The notes under the pieces were generated by a model. The model made no database searches, was not told where the DNA came from, and worked only from the letters and a program-made list of their open reading frames with translations. A program made the translations under genes and the position numbers. A stretch of 18,968 nucleotides of DNA, from assembly GCA_025464925.1 (NCBI GenBank), contig JAODMS010000002.1, positions 1 to 18,968 of the forward strand, written 5' to 3'. The DNA is from Arthrobacter sp. GTDB taxonomy: Bacteria > Actinomycetota > Actinomycetes > Actinomycetales > Micrococcaceae. This document shows, piece by piece, positions 1-7,073 of this stretch; positions within the stretch are counted from its first letter, which is position 1, and each line of letters begins with the position of its first letter.

Positions 1-656
1 TATTCAGGCTCATCGCGAGCTGCTGGTGGCCCCTCGCGTTTGTGCGGTGAGCCGGGTGTGCGCATGCAGCCGTGAAGAAGGTTCTGGTGCGGGGTCTTGT
101 CCAGGCTCCGGTAGCGGTTGCCCAGAGCCTCGACGAGATCACGCGCCTCAGAGAAGGTGACCCGCTTCTCGAGCGGGACGTAGACGTGTCGACCACCGTT
201 GGGCGAGTAATCCTCAATCCATCGCGCACCGCAGGAATGCAGCCACGTCTGGATGGCGCGGACATCGGCTTCGACCCGGTCAACACCAGCCACGGACGAG
301 TCAAAGTCAAGGAAAATCGCAGCGCACGTACCGTCCTTCCCGAAAATCCGGACCGCCGCTGGGAGGCTGGGCAGGGTCTCAGTGAGAGTGCGCTCGTGCT
401 TTTGCGGGTACGTCTTGCCTGCGTCCCGAGAGAGGCGAACTCGGGGCTGACCTGCGAGGATAGGCGCCAAGGCAGCCCACGCCTGAGCGGGGCTGTGTGT
501 AGAGGATGGCCCGCGCGACACACCAGCGCTGTATTTGGCTGGCAGCACGCGGGCGTGCTGTTGTACGATGATTCTGTTCCTGTCGAGGGAATGACTAAGG
601 GCCGATCTTGCAGGATCGGTTTTGCAACACAACTGAAGGCCTTGAAGGTCTTCCAT
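1..656 (-). CDS. Plasmid-type replication protein with AEP primase core, C-terminus beyond window edge
   Basis: Read on the minus strand, the frame stays open from an ATG at 656 to the left edge, giving 218 visible residues. The core matches archaeo-eukaryotic primase motifs: LDFDS around residues 116-120, with Asp117 and Asp119 as the likely metal-binding pair, and GGRHVYV at 154-160 with His157. A basic MRTPGSPHKR segment follows at 198-207. Proteins of this type initiate replication of actinobacterial plasmids, making the primer or opening the origin. I recognise the family by motifs and general resemblance, not by a search. The start is uncertain: there is no clear ribosome site before 656, and a GTG at 548 (residue 37) opens the better conserved part. 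The gene follows the small ribbon-helix-helix gene on the same strand, as in a compact plasmid backbone. The end is unknown because the window cuts it. Confidence 0.72.
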   Translation of the reverse strand, partial: MEDLQGLQLCCKTDPARSALSHSLDRNRIIVQQHARVLPAKYSAGVSRGPSSTHSPAQAWAALAPILAGQPRVRLSRDAGKTYPQKHERTLTETLPSLPAAVRIFGKDGTCAAIFLDFDSSVAGVDRVEADVRAIQTWLHSCGARWIEDYSPNGGRHVYVPLEKRVTFSEARDLVEALGNRYRSLDKTPHQNLLHGCMRTPGSPHKREGPPAARDEPE

Positions 657-710
657 ACGATTTACGATCTGTTGGCCGGCAAGCTTCCCGGATCGTGAAT
701 CTTCAGCTTC

Positions 711-735
711 GAAGGCCCGCCTAGTGCGGGCCTTC
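711..735. terminator. Perfect 10-bp hairpin between the RHH gene and rep
   Basis: The arms GAAGGCCCGC (711-720) and GCGGGCCTTC (726-735) pair perfectly around a 5-nt loop. The hairpin starts six bases beyond the stop codon of the small minus-strand gene. On the + strand it is followed by a T-rich stretch (TTCTGTTTAT); on the minus strand the following bases are not U-rich. It could end transcription in either direction, or attenuate read-through into rep. Confidence 0.6.
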
Positions 736-741
736 TTCTGT

Positions 742-975
742 TTATGAAGCTATGCGGATGGCTAGTTCCTCCTGATGTGAGAAATGATCCAGCATTGCCA
801 AGTCTTCGCGCAGCGACCGGTCGACGGCAGAGGAAACATAGTCAGTGACAGTCATGCCTTTAGCGGCAGCGATCATTTGAACGTCCTCCGCGGTCTTGGC
901 CTGCGTGCGGAAGCCAATGTATTTGCGCAGGCCCTTGCTGGGCCGGCCGCCGCCACGATTGATTACAGCGCTCAT
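742..975 (-). CDS. Small ribbon-helix-helix-like plasmid protein
   Basis: This is a 77-residue protein starting MSAVINRGGGRPSKGL. I chose the ATG at 975 because AAGGA lies 7 nt upstream; the ATG at 981 is only 1 nt from that site, and the longer 93-residue frame has no better signal. A basic N-terminal arm (GGGRPSKGLRK, roughly residues 8-18) is followed by a short strand (YIGFRTQ) and two helices (EDVQMIAAAKGM and TVTDYVSSAVDRSLRE). That is the order expected of MetJ/Arc (ribbon-helix-helix) DNA-binding proteins. Such small proteins on plasmids act as copy-number or partition regulators and often repress their own promoter. A palindrome just upstream fits this. No ParA-like gene lies next to it in the window. 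The exact family is not identified; the fold call is from pattern only. Confidence 0.62.
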   Translation of the reverse strand: MSAVINRGGGRPSKGLRKYIGFRTQAKTAEDVQMIAAAKGMTVTDYVSSAVDRSLREDLAMLDHFSHQEELAIRIAS

Positions 976-996
976 TGTCATGTCCTTTGAATCTCG

Positions 997-1053
997 CACA
1001 ACCAGAGGTTGTGGCTGCTTCATCGCTGGTGCTACTTGCAGTCGATGGTTGTG
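997..1053. promoter_or_regulatory. Operator candidate for the RHH protein
   Basis: CACAACC (997-1003) and GGTTGTG (1007-1013) form a perfect 7-bp inverted repeat around AGA. A third half-site, GGTTGTG, recurs at 1047-1053, exactly 40 bp from the second arm, close to four helical turns. All lie upstream of the minus-strand small gene whose product looks like a DNA-binding RHH protein. That these sites bind it is an inference. Confidence 0.45.
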
Positions 1054-1121
1054 AGGTTTCTGTTTACAGCTATCAACTGAGTCGAAATTAGCACTGCTTA
1101 GGGCTGCATCCGGGGATTTGT

Positions 1122-1425
1122 TTACAGAAAACGGCCCCGCGTGTCGCGCCGCAGGTCGCAGATGCGGCGGATGTCGCCGTCGGTGGCGTGGATCTCGTGC
1201 AGGATGCGGTCCTCACGCAGCATCTGGGGCCGCAGCGTCAATCCGGCCCAGGGGAACTGCCGACAACCCGGTAAGTTCCATCCGGCCGTAGAGCGAGCTT
1301 TTGGAAGTATGCTCCCGCGCCATCTCTCGCACCCACGAGGGTCCGCCGACCAAAGCCAGGTGAGATGGAAACTTGTTGGATCGGAAACCGGCATAGCCGC
1401 TGGTGAGGCCGGACCGGGTCCTCAT
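1122..1425 (-). pseudogene. Frameshifted remnant of an integrase/recombinase-like gene
   Basis: Two overlapping minus-strand frames each carry part of what looks like one protein. The upstream frame (from about 1425) reads GFRSNKFPSHLALVGG and SWVREMAREH. The downstream frame, ending at the stop at 1122-1124, reads LREDRILHEIHAT and GDIRRICDL. The second part resembles the C-terminal end of actinobacterial integrase-type proteins, where a DRILHEA-like helix precedes a helix-turn-helix-like stretch. The frame switches around 1210-1290, so no intact product is possible. The assignment to recombinases rests on remembered motif resemblance and is weak; that this is a decayed gene is better supported. 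It lies between the replicon genes and the metabolic genes, so it may mark the edge of an old insertion. Confidence 0.35.
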
Positions 1426-1455
1426 GAAGCCCGGTACCAGCGGGATGGTGCTCAG

Positions 1456-1494
1456 GAGCGCAGCGTTGACAGGGGTCGCTGCGCTCGTTAGGTT
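1456..1494 (+). promoter_or_regulatory. Likely glcB promoter inside a 10-bp hairpin
   Basis: TTGACA (1466-1471), a 17-bp spacer and TAGGTT (1489-1494) form a reasonable sigma-A-type promoter about 55 bp before the glcB start. The -35 box sits in the loop of a perfect inverted repeat, GAGCGCAGCG (1456-1465) with CGCTGCGCTC (1477-1486). The hairpin could instead be a terminator for upstream transcription, since T-rich sequence follows it. Both roles are possible. Confidence 0.5.
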
Positions 1495-1512
1495 CTATTT
1501 ATTGAAATGTTC

Positions 1513-1529
1513 TTTCCGCTTTGCGGAAA
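1513..1529. promoter_or_regulatory. IclR-like operator palindrome upstream of glcB
   Basis: TTTCCGC, TTT, GCGGAAA is a perfect palindrome with 7-bp arms. It begins about a dozen bases after the probable transcription start and 20 bp before the chosen glcB ATG at 1549. Palindromes of this shape and length are typical operators of IclR-family regulators, some of which control glyoxylate genes. No IclR gene is present in the window, so the regulator would lie elsewhere. Its position between ATG 1507 and ATG 1549 also argues for the later start. Confidence 0.5.
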
Positions 1530-1548
1530 TTGGGAAGTGGGCAGAAAC

Positions 1549-3729
1549 ATGTCGAACCGAATAGAAACCAACGGCCTTAGCGTCGCCGCAGAGCTCTATG
1601 CCTTTGTGCGGGACGAGGCGCTGCCGGGCACAGGGATCGAGGAGGAGGAATTTTGGAGCGGCGCCGCGGCCCTGATCGGGGAGTTCTCGCCGCAGGTGCG
1701 CGAACTGCTGGGTATCCGTGAGCGGCTGCAGCAGCAACTTGACGAGTTCCACCGCTTGAACGGCCTGGCGGACCCGGAGGTCTACGAGGAGTTCCTGCGT
1801 TCGATAGGTTACTTAGTCGATGAGCCTGCGGATTTTACTATTATGACCGACCGGGTTGACACCGAGATCGCAGCGATCTCCGGACCTCAGCTGGTCGTGC
1901 CGCTGCTGAATGCACGCTTTGCGGTCAACGCTGCCAATGCCCGGTGGGGCTCGCTGTACGATGCGCTGTACGGCACCGACGTCATTGACGAGGCGGAGGG
2001 ACGTGAACGAACGGGTGGTTACAACCCGGTTCGGGGCACCGCCGTCGTCGCCCGCGGGCGACAGTTCCTGGATGGGCACGCGCCCTTGGCGGCCGGCTCG
2101 CACGCGGATGTCACCGCCTACCGGATCGCAGACGGCGTCCTCGTCGCCGAGACCACGAACGGCGTGACAGGGCTGGCCAAGGGCGACCAGCTCCGTGGCT
2201 ACCGGGGAGCCGCGGATGAACCTGAGTCCGTGCTGCTCGTCCATCACGGCTTGCACGTGGAGATCCAGATCGACCGCGGGCACCCCATCGGTTCGGGCGA
2301 TCCGGCCGGCGTGAAGGACATTGTGCTGGAGTCCGCGATCACGACGATCATGGACCTCGAAGACTCGGTGGCGGCCGTCGACGCCGAGGACAAAGTGGTC
2401 GGTTATCGCAACTGGCTGCAGCTGATGCAGGGGACTCTGACCGCCGAGGTTGCCAAGGGCGGGGGCACATACACGCGACGGATGAATACCGACCGTCTCT
2501 ACAGCGCACCTGACGGCTCCGAACTGGCCCTGCCCGGCCGCTCGCTGTTGCTCATCCGTCAAGTTGGCCACCTCATGACGAGTAACGCCGTTCTTGATAC
2601 GGCCGGTGACCCGGTGCCGGAGGAGATTCTTGACGCCCTGTTCACAGGCCTCGGCTCCGTACACGACCTGCGCGGGCCGAACGCCGGCCGCAACTCCCGT
2701 ACCGGCTCGGTGTACATCGTGAAGCCGAAGATGCACGGACCGGGCGAAGTGGCTGTGGCCTGCGCTCTGCTTGCGGGCGCTGAGGCCGTGCTGCGCCTTG
2801 ACCCGCTAACCCTCAAGATCGGAATCATGGACGAGGAGCGCCGCACTTCTGCCAACCTGAAGGCGTGCATTTGGGAGGCGCGGGAACGTGTGGCGTTCAT
2901 CAATACCGGATTCCTGGACCGCACCGGCGACGAGATCCACACCTCGATGCTCGCCGGCCCCATGGTCCGCAAAGCCGACATGCGTCATTCCAGCTGGATC
3001 AAAGCCTACGAGGACGCCAACGTCGACATCGGACTGGAGTGCGGATTGAGCGGGCGGGCCCAGATCGGAAAGGGCATGTGGGCGGCCCCGGACAACATGG
3101 CGGACATGCTCGACCAGAAAGTCGCCCATCCGCTTGCCGGCGCCGATTGCGCCTGGGTCCCCTCTCCCACCGCCGCGACCCTGCACGCGATCCACTACCA
3201 CCAAGTCGACGTCGATGCCCGGCAGGCCGGACTCGCCGGGAAACGCCGTTCGACCCTGCGGCAGCTGCTCACCATTCCGGTCGGCGACCCCGCCGGCTGG
3301 GCCGCCGATGCCCAGCGCAATGAGCTGGACAACAACATCCAGAGCACGCTGGGATACATCGTCCGCTGGGTGAACGACGGCGTCGGGTGCTCCAAGGTCC
3401 CCGACATCAACGGCACGGCACTGATGGAGGACCGTGCAACCTGCCGCATCAGCTCACAACACGTCTCCAACTGGCTCCTGCACGGCGTCGTGACCAAGGA
3501 AGAAGTGGAAGCGTCCCTGCGGCGAATGGCCGCGGTTGTCGATGACCAGAACTCCTCAGATCCGGACTATCTGCCGATGTCCCCCGCGTTCGACGGCGAG
3601 GCGTTCCTGGCTGCCCGTGAGCTCGTACTCGAAGGTGCCGCGCAGCCGTCCGGATACACCGAGCCGGTCCTGCACCGGCGGCGCGCAACGCAGAAACACA
3701 CCGACGACTTTGCCAGGAGCACCTCATGA
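1549..3729 (+). CDS. glcB: Malate synthase G
   Basis: This cytoplasmic enzyme condenses glyoxylate with acetyl-CoA to malate, the closing step of glycolate/glyoxylate use. The protein is 726 residues, the usual length for the monomeric G isoform. An [10 protein letters not shown] segment carries the expected catalytic Arg. [13 protein letters not shown] (from residue 426) holds a Mg-binding Glu, [12 protein letters not shown] carries Asp457 as the second Mg ligand, and MEDRAT carries Asp628 as the catalytic base seen in the family. Other G-type signatures such as [13 protein letters not shown] and [18 protein letters not shown] are present. An in-frame ATG at 1507 would add 14 unrelated residues and lies before the operator palindrome, so 1549 is preferred, although its ribosome site is weak. 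The stop overlaps the start of the next gene, so the two are translationally coupled. Confidence 0.95.
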   Translation: MSNRIETNGLSVAAELYAFVRDEALPGTGIEEEEFWSGAAALIGEFSPQVRELLGIRERLQQQLDEFHRLNGLADPEVYEEFLRSIGYLVDEPADFTIMTDRVDTEIAAISGPQLVVPLLNARFAVNAANARWGSLYDALYGTDVIDEAEGRERTGGYNPVRGTAVVARGRQFLDGHAPLAAGSHADVTAYRIADGVLVAETTNGVTGLAKGDQLRGYRGAADEPESVLLVHHGLHVEIQIDRGHPIGSGDPAGVKDIVLESAITTIMDLEDSVAAVDAEDKVVGYRNWLQLMQGTLTAEVAKGGGTYTRRMNTDRLYSAPDGSELALPGRSLLLIRQVGHLMTSNAVLDTAGDPVPEEILDALFTGLGSVHDLRGPNAGRNSRTGSVYIVKPKMHGPGEVAVACALLAGAEAVLRLDPLTLKIGIMDEERRTSANLKACIWEARERVAFINTGFLDRTGDEIHTSMLAGPMVRKADMRHSSWIKAYEDANVDIGLECGLSGRAQIGKGMWAAPDNMADMLDQKVAHPLAGADCAWVPSPTAATLHAIHYHQVDVDARQAGLAGKRRSTLRQLLTIPVGDPAGWAADAQRNELDNNIQSTLGYIVRWVNDGVGCSKVPDINGTALMEDRATCRISSQHVSNWLLHGVVTKEEVEASLRRMAAVVDDQNSSDPDYLPMSPAFDGEAFLAARELVLEGAAQPSGYTEPVLHRRRATQKHTDDFARSTS

Positions 3730-4154
3730 GCATTGACCTATCGACCGCCCAGTCCATCATCGCCAAGGCCCTCGCGACGGGTGAGCAACACGGCTTCAAG
3801 CCGCTGACCGTCGTCGTGCTCGACGCAGGGGGCCACGTCACCGCAGTCGCTCGCCAAGACGGGGCTTCGAATAACCGCTTTGAAATTGCCCAAGGCAAAG
3901 CCTACGGGGCCCTCGCCCTCGGGATGGGCTCGCGGGCCATCATGGAGCGCGCCGAGCAGCAGCCCTACTTCATCACCGCTGCGACCGCAGCTCTCGCAGG
4001 CCGCCTGATCCCTGTGCCCGGCGGTGTCCTAGTTCGCGATGCCCACAGCGCGATCATGGGTGCCGTCGGCATCAGCGGGGACAGCTCCGACAACGACGAG
4101 ACCGCGGCGGCGACGGCGATTCAGGCCTTAGGTCTGACGGCGCAGGTAGGCTGA
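3726..4154 (+). CDS. glcG: GlcG/HbpS-like protein (DUF336)
   Basis: This 142-residue protein starts [16 protein letters not shown]. Its start overlaps the glcB stop (ATGA at 3726-3729), and AGGAG lies about 7 nt upstream, so the two genes form one operon. The central [19 protein letters not shown], the [14 protein letters not shown] helix and the late [13 protein letters not shown] motif are typical of the GlcG/HbpS family. Members are small alpha/beta proteins found beside glycolate, propanediol or haem-related genes. HbpS binds haem or iron extracellularly in Streptomyces, while GlcG in the E. coli glc operon has no settled function. I see no signal peptide, so a cytoplasmic location is likely. 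The exact role is unknown. Possibilities are protecting or sensing a cofactor, or binding glycolate or glyoxylate; these are inferences from neighbours only. Confidence 0.85.
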   Translation: MSIDLSTAQSIIAKALATGEQHGFKPLTVVVLDAGGHVTAVARQDGASNNRFEIAQGKAYGALALGMGSRAIMERAEQQPYFITAATAALAGRLIPVPGGVLVRDAHSAIMGAVGISGDSSDNDETAAATAIQALGLTAQVG

Positions 4155-4168
4155 CCGGTCGGGTGATC

Positions 4169-4208
4169 GGAGCCGCCGGGTGCACGCTCAGCCCGGCCCG
4201 GCGGCTCC
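4169..4208 (+). terminator. 12-bp GC hairpin after glcG
   Basis: GGAGCCGCCGGG (4169-4180) and CCCGGCGGCTCC (4197-4208) pair perfectly over a 16-nt loop, 15 bp after the glcG stop. No T-run follows, which is common for terminator-like hairpins in high-GC actinobacteria. It probably ends the glcB-glcG transcript. Confidence 0.65.
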
Positions 4209-5022
4209 TAGCATCGGCTTCACTAGCAACGTTTAGTGCTGGAGGCTGTCTCTTGTGAGCGCATTGAGGGCGGCGGTCCGTTGCCAGCCGGACGAGGACA
4301 AACGCCCGAGTACCCCGGCACGAAAGTGGAGTGGGGCTTGTTTAGAGCCCGGTTCCATAAATGGAGGTCTCACTAGTACGAGGGTCAAGAATGGCTGGCC
4401 TGACCAACGGCTTGCCAATCGGTCAGGGTCTTGGGGCAATCGCATTCGTCAACTCCAACGGGTCGGTGTTGAAACCACGGGCAAAAGGGCGCCGAGATCA
4501 CACTGCAGTTGACGGCAGTAACATTCGAGGTCAAGCCCCTGGGTGATCAACCTCGCCGTAGGGAGAAGACCGATCGACTAGTTGCTTACAGCGCCCGGCA
4601 GCAGAAGTCGCACGAGCGGTTGGGCCAACTCTGCACCATGGGCCGAACGGTTAGCAGAAGCCTTCGCGCAGTCGGGGGAGTCGGTACTGCGGATCGGACG
4701 CCATCCATCCACCAGATCAAGGCGATGCTCATCAGAGCGCCAAGGCATCTGCCCAACATGCCCAGCTGATCAGCCTGCCCGTGAACCCCGCTGGGCCGGG
4801 CCAGGACCGTCCACATGCGCTGCCAGCTGGCAGAGCTGGCCTGCCTCGGAATGTGGCACCGGCACCCTAATCCCCCTACGCACACATGGACCGACCGGCT
4901 GCTGTGGTTGAAAAGGGCCTGGGCAGCGGTTGGTTCCGCAGTCAGGGCGGTGTTGTTCTCCAGCTAGGGATAGATGTCCTGCTGAATGGGAAAGCAAGGC
5001 GAAAATTTGCTCCCAAGGACCA
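4209..5022. other. 814-bp stretch without a supportable gene
   Basis: Both strands contain only short frames with no recognisable motif, and their compositions do not look coding. The one visible structure is an inverted repeat, CCTGACC (4399-4405) with GGTCAGG (4421-4427). The stretch may be decayed coding DNA or a former insertion. I cannot assign it. Confidence 0.5.
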
Positions 5023-5137
5023 TTGACTAACGGTCAGGCCTCTACATATGGTGTATCCATAAAGCAGAAGTTTATTATCGCATAATGGAAAAACCGCTCG
5101 GTATGCATCTACACCTCATAGCAAAGGCCATATGAGG
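5023..5137 (+). promoter_or_regulatory. Probable permease promoter with overlapping operators
   Basis: TTGACT (5023-5028), an 18-bp spacer and TATGGT (5047-5052) look like a promoter for the permease gene. The palindrome TATGG-TGTAT-CCATA (5047-5061) starts exactly on the -10 box. ATTAT-CGC-ATAAT follows at 5074-5086. CCTCATA (5114-5120) pairs with TATGAGG (5131-5137). CGGTCAGGCCT (5031-5041), inside the spacer, is a degraded form of the TGGTCNGACCA sites found near 12.3 kb. A repressor bound at the first palindrome would block the polymerase. GntR regulators often use such sites, but which protein binds here is unknown. Confidence 0.45.
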
Positions 5138-5218
5138 ACCTGCCGGTAAAATTGACGCTTTTCATCTCTTGTGCGCCAGTTACCCTCCCTTCCCGCTCCA
5201 AATACAAAGGAGTTTTTT

Positions 5219-6985
5219 GTGAGCACTTACCAGCAAGTCGTGGACCCGCTCTGGGGCTCGCTTGGCCTATCCGCCTTGTGTGCGGCGTTGCCGTTGATTC
5301 TTCTGTTTGTCCTGTTAGGCGTCTTTCGTGTCAAGGCCGCAAAGGCTGCCCTGATCAGCTTGATGCTGTCCATCGTGCTGGCCATCGCCGTGTGGCAGAT
5401 GCCCTTGGACCAGGCTCTTAGCGCCACTGCTGCCGGTGCCTTTTACGGACTCTTCCCTATCCTGTGGATCCTGGTGAATGCCCTGTGGGTGTATAAGCTC
5501 ACGGTCGCTACTCCGTGGTTCGATGCCCTTGGCAGAACCATCAGGTCCATTTCCAATGACCTGCGGATCCTCTCCATCCTGATCGCCTTTTGCTTCGGGG
5601 CGCTGCTGGAGTCCCTGGCCGGTTTCGGCGCGCCGGTGGCTATTACCGCTGCGATGCTGATGGCTGCGGGCATGAAGCCGCTCAAGTCCGCCGTCGTCTC
5701 ACTCCTCGCCAACACTGCCCCGGTGGCCTTCGGTGCCATGGCTGCCCCGATCATCGCCCTGAACGGTGTCACCGGCCTTCCCCTGCAGGACCTGTCCTCG
5801 ATGGCCGGCCGGCAGACCCCCTTCATCGCCCTCGTCGTGCCGCTGCTGCTCGTCTTCATCGTGGACGGCAAGCGCGGCGTCAAACAGACCTGGCCCGTGG
5901 CGCTGGTGGCCGGCGCGGTATTCGGCATTTTCCAGTTCATCACGTCAAACTACTTTGCCGTGGAACTGACCGACGTTGTGGCCGCTGTCGCCACGGTGGC
6001 CGCCGTGCTGTTGATGCTCCGCTTCTGGCAGCCTCGGGAGATCATCGAGATGTCCGGGCAAGTCAGTGCTTCAGGCGAGCCGGGGGAGGAAATCACTGCC
6101 GGCTCCGGCAAGTCGGGCAATACCTCCTCCGGACGATCCCCCTCCGGACGGGTTCCGGCTTCCGCCTCCGTTACCGAGGCTGTTTCCGCCGCTGCGATGG
6201 CGGGTGTCCTCACCCAGGCCGGCTCCAAGGTACAACGGCCTGGAGCGCGTGAAATCTGGATGGCTGTGGCCCCGTATCTCATTATCATGACCATCTTCTC
6301 CATCGCACAGATCCCGGTCGTCAAGAACTGGCTGAGCGTGGTGGGTAGCGTGACGTTCGCGTGGCCTGGCCTGGACGTTGTGGATGCGGACGGTAAGGCT
6401 GCTGCCGCGCAGAAGTTCAAGTTTGACCACCTCAAGGCCACGGGTACGCTGCTCCTGATATCGGGAATTATCACTATGATCCTTTACCGTATTCCGGCGG
6501 CCAGCGGCGTCAAGATCTACTGGGAAACCCTCAAGCAGCTGCGCTGGACCATTATCACCGTGACCGCCGTCCTTGCGCTTTCCTTCGTGATGAACCTTTC
6601 CGGCCAGACGACGTCTTTGGGCTTGGCGCTGGCCTCTGCTGGCGGATTCTTTGCCATCCTCTCCCCGGTAATCGGCTGGCTGGGTGTCGCCCTGACTGGC
6701 TCTGACACGTCATCGAACTCGCTGTTCGGCCAGCTGCAGGTTGCCGCCGCCGAACAGACGGGGCTCCCGCCGGTACTGATGGCAGCGGCCAACTCATCCG
6801 CCGGGGTTATGGGCAAGATGCTGTCCCTGCAAAACCTGGCGGTAGCTGCGGCTGCCGTCGGGCTCGAGGGAGCTGAGAGTACCCTGTTCCGAAAACTCCT
6901 CGGCTGGAGCCTGGCCCTCCTGGCCCTCATGATCATCCTGGTCGTTCTGCAGTCGACCCCGGTCCTTGGCTGGATGGTTCCCTAG
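5219..6985 (+). CDS. LctP-family lactate/glycolate permease (copy 1)
   Basis: This integral membrane symporter imports 2-hydroxycarboxylates (L-lactate, D-lactate or glycolate) with protons. The start is GTG 5219 (VSTYQQVVDPLWGSL), preceded by AAAGGAG at 6-nt spacing. A longer in-frame ATG at 5171 has no such signal. The protein is 588 residues with about 12-14 hydrophobic segments. Family landmarks are GALLESLAGFGAPVAIT (about residues 124-140), LLANTAPVAFGAMAAPI, the late GSDTSSNSLFGQLQ, and the C-terminal end at STPVLGWMVP. A hydrophilic, Gly/Ser-rich stretch around residues 280-330 (GEEITAGSGKSGNTSSGRS) makes it longer than E. coli LldP (551 residues). An FAD oxidase gene follows after 88 bp on the same strand. 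The substrate cannot be read from the sequence; the nearby malate synthase favours glycolate. Confidence 0.9.
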   Translation: MSTYQQVVDPLWGSLGLSALCAALPLILLFVLLGVFRVKAAKAALISLMLSIVLAIAVWQMPLDQALSATAAGAFYGLFPILWILVNALWVYKLTVATPWFDALGRTIRSISNDLRILSILIAFCFGALLESLAGFGAPVAITAAMLMAAGMKPLKSAVVSLLANTAPVAFGAMAAPIIALNGVTGLPLQDLSSMAGRQTPFIALVVPLLLVFIVDGKRGVKQTWPVALVAGAVFGIFQFITSNYFAVELTDVVAAVATVAAVLLMLRFWQPREIIEMSGQVSASGEPGEEITAGSGKSGNTSSGRSPSGRVPASASVTEAVSAAAMAGVLTQAGSKVQRPGAREIWMAVAPYLIIMTIFSIAQIPVVKNWLSVVGSVTFAWPGLDVVDADGKAAAAQKFKFDHLKATGTLLLISGIITMILYRIPAASGVKIYWETLKQLRWTIITVTAVLALSFVMNLSGQTTSLGLALASAGGFFAILSPVIGWLGVALTGSDTSSNSLFGQLQVAAAEQTGLPPVLMAAANSSAGVMGKMLSLQNLAVAAAAVGLEGAESTLFRKLLGWSLALLALMIILVVLQSTPVLGWMVP

Positions 6986-7073
6986 ACTCCCTGCCACCCA
7001 CCTGCACATCCGGCACCGGCGGAGCGGTTCCGCCCGGAGCATACCAAGCAAGAAACAAAGAGGTTTCCTTTTC

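Noticed and set aside
602..623. CCGATC-TTGCAG-GATCGG followed by TTTT, terminator-like on the + strand
   Set aside because: The 6-bp stem is short, it lies inside the 5' part of rep, and no + strand gene ends before it.
72..698. 208-residue + strand frame at the left edge
   Set aside because: It is antisense to the Rep gene, which has recognisable primase motifs on the minus strand; the + product has none.
1813..2736. 307-residue minus-strand frame
   Set aside because: It lies wholly within glcB on the opposite strand, as expected from GC-rich codon use, and has no recognisable motif.
5152..5157. TTGACG as a permease -35 box
   Set aside because: No acceptable -10 box lies 16-19 bp downstream; TTGACT at 5023 fits better.
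5590..6252. 220-residue + strand frame inside permease 1
   Set aside because: It is a shifted frame of a clear permease gene with Arg/Pro-rich content and no ribosome site.
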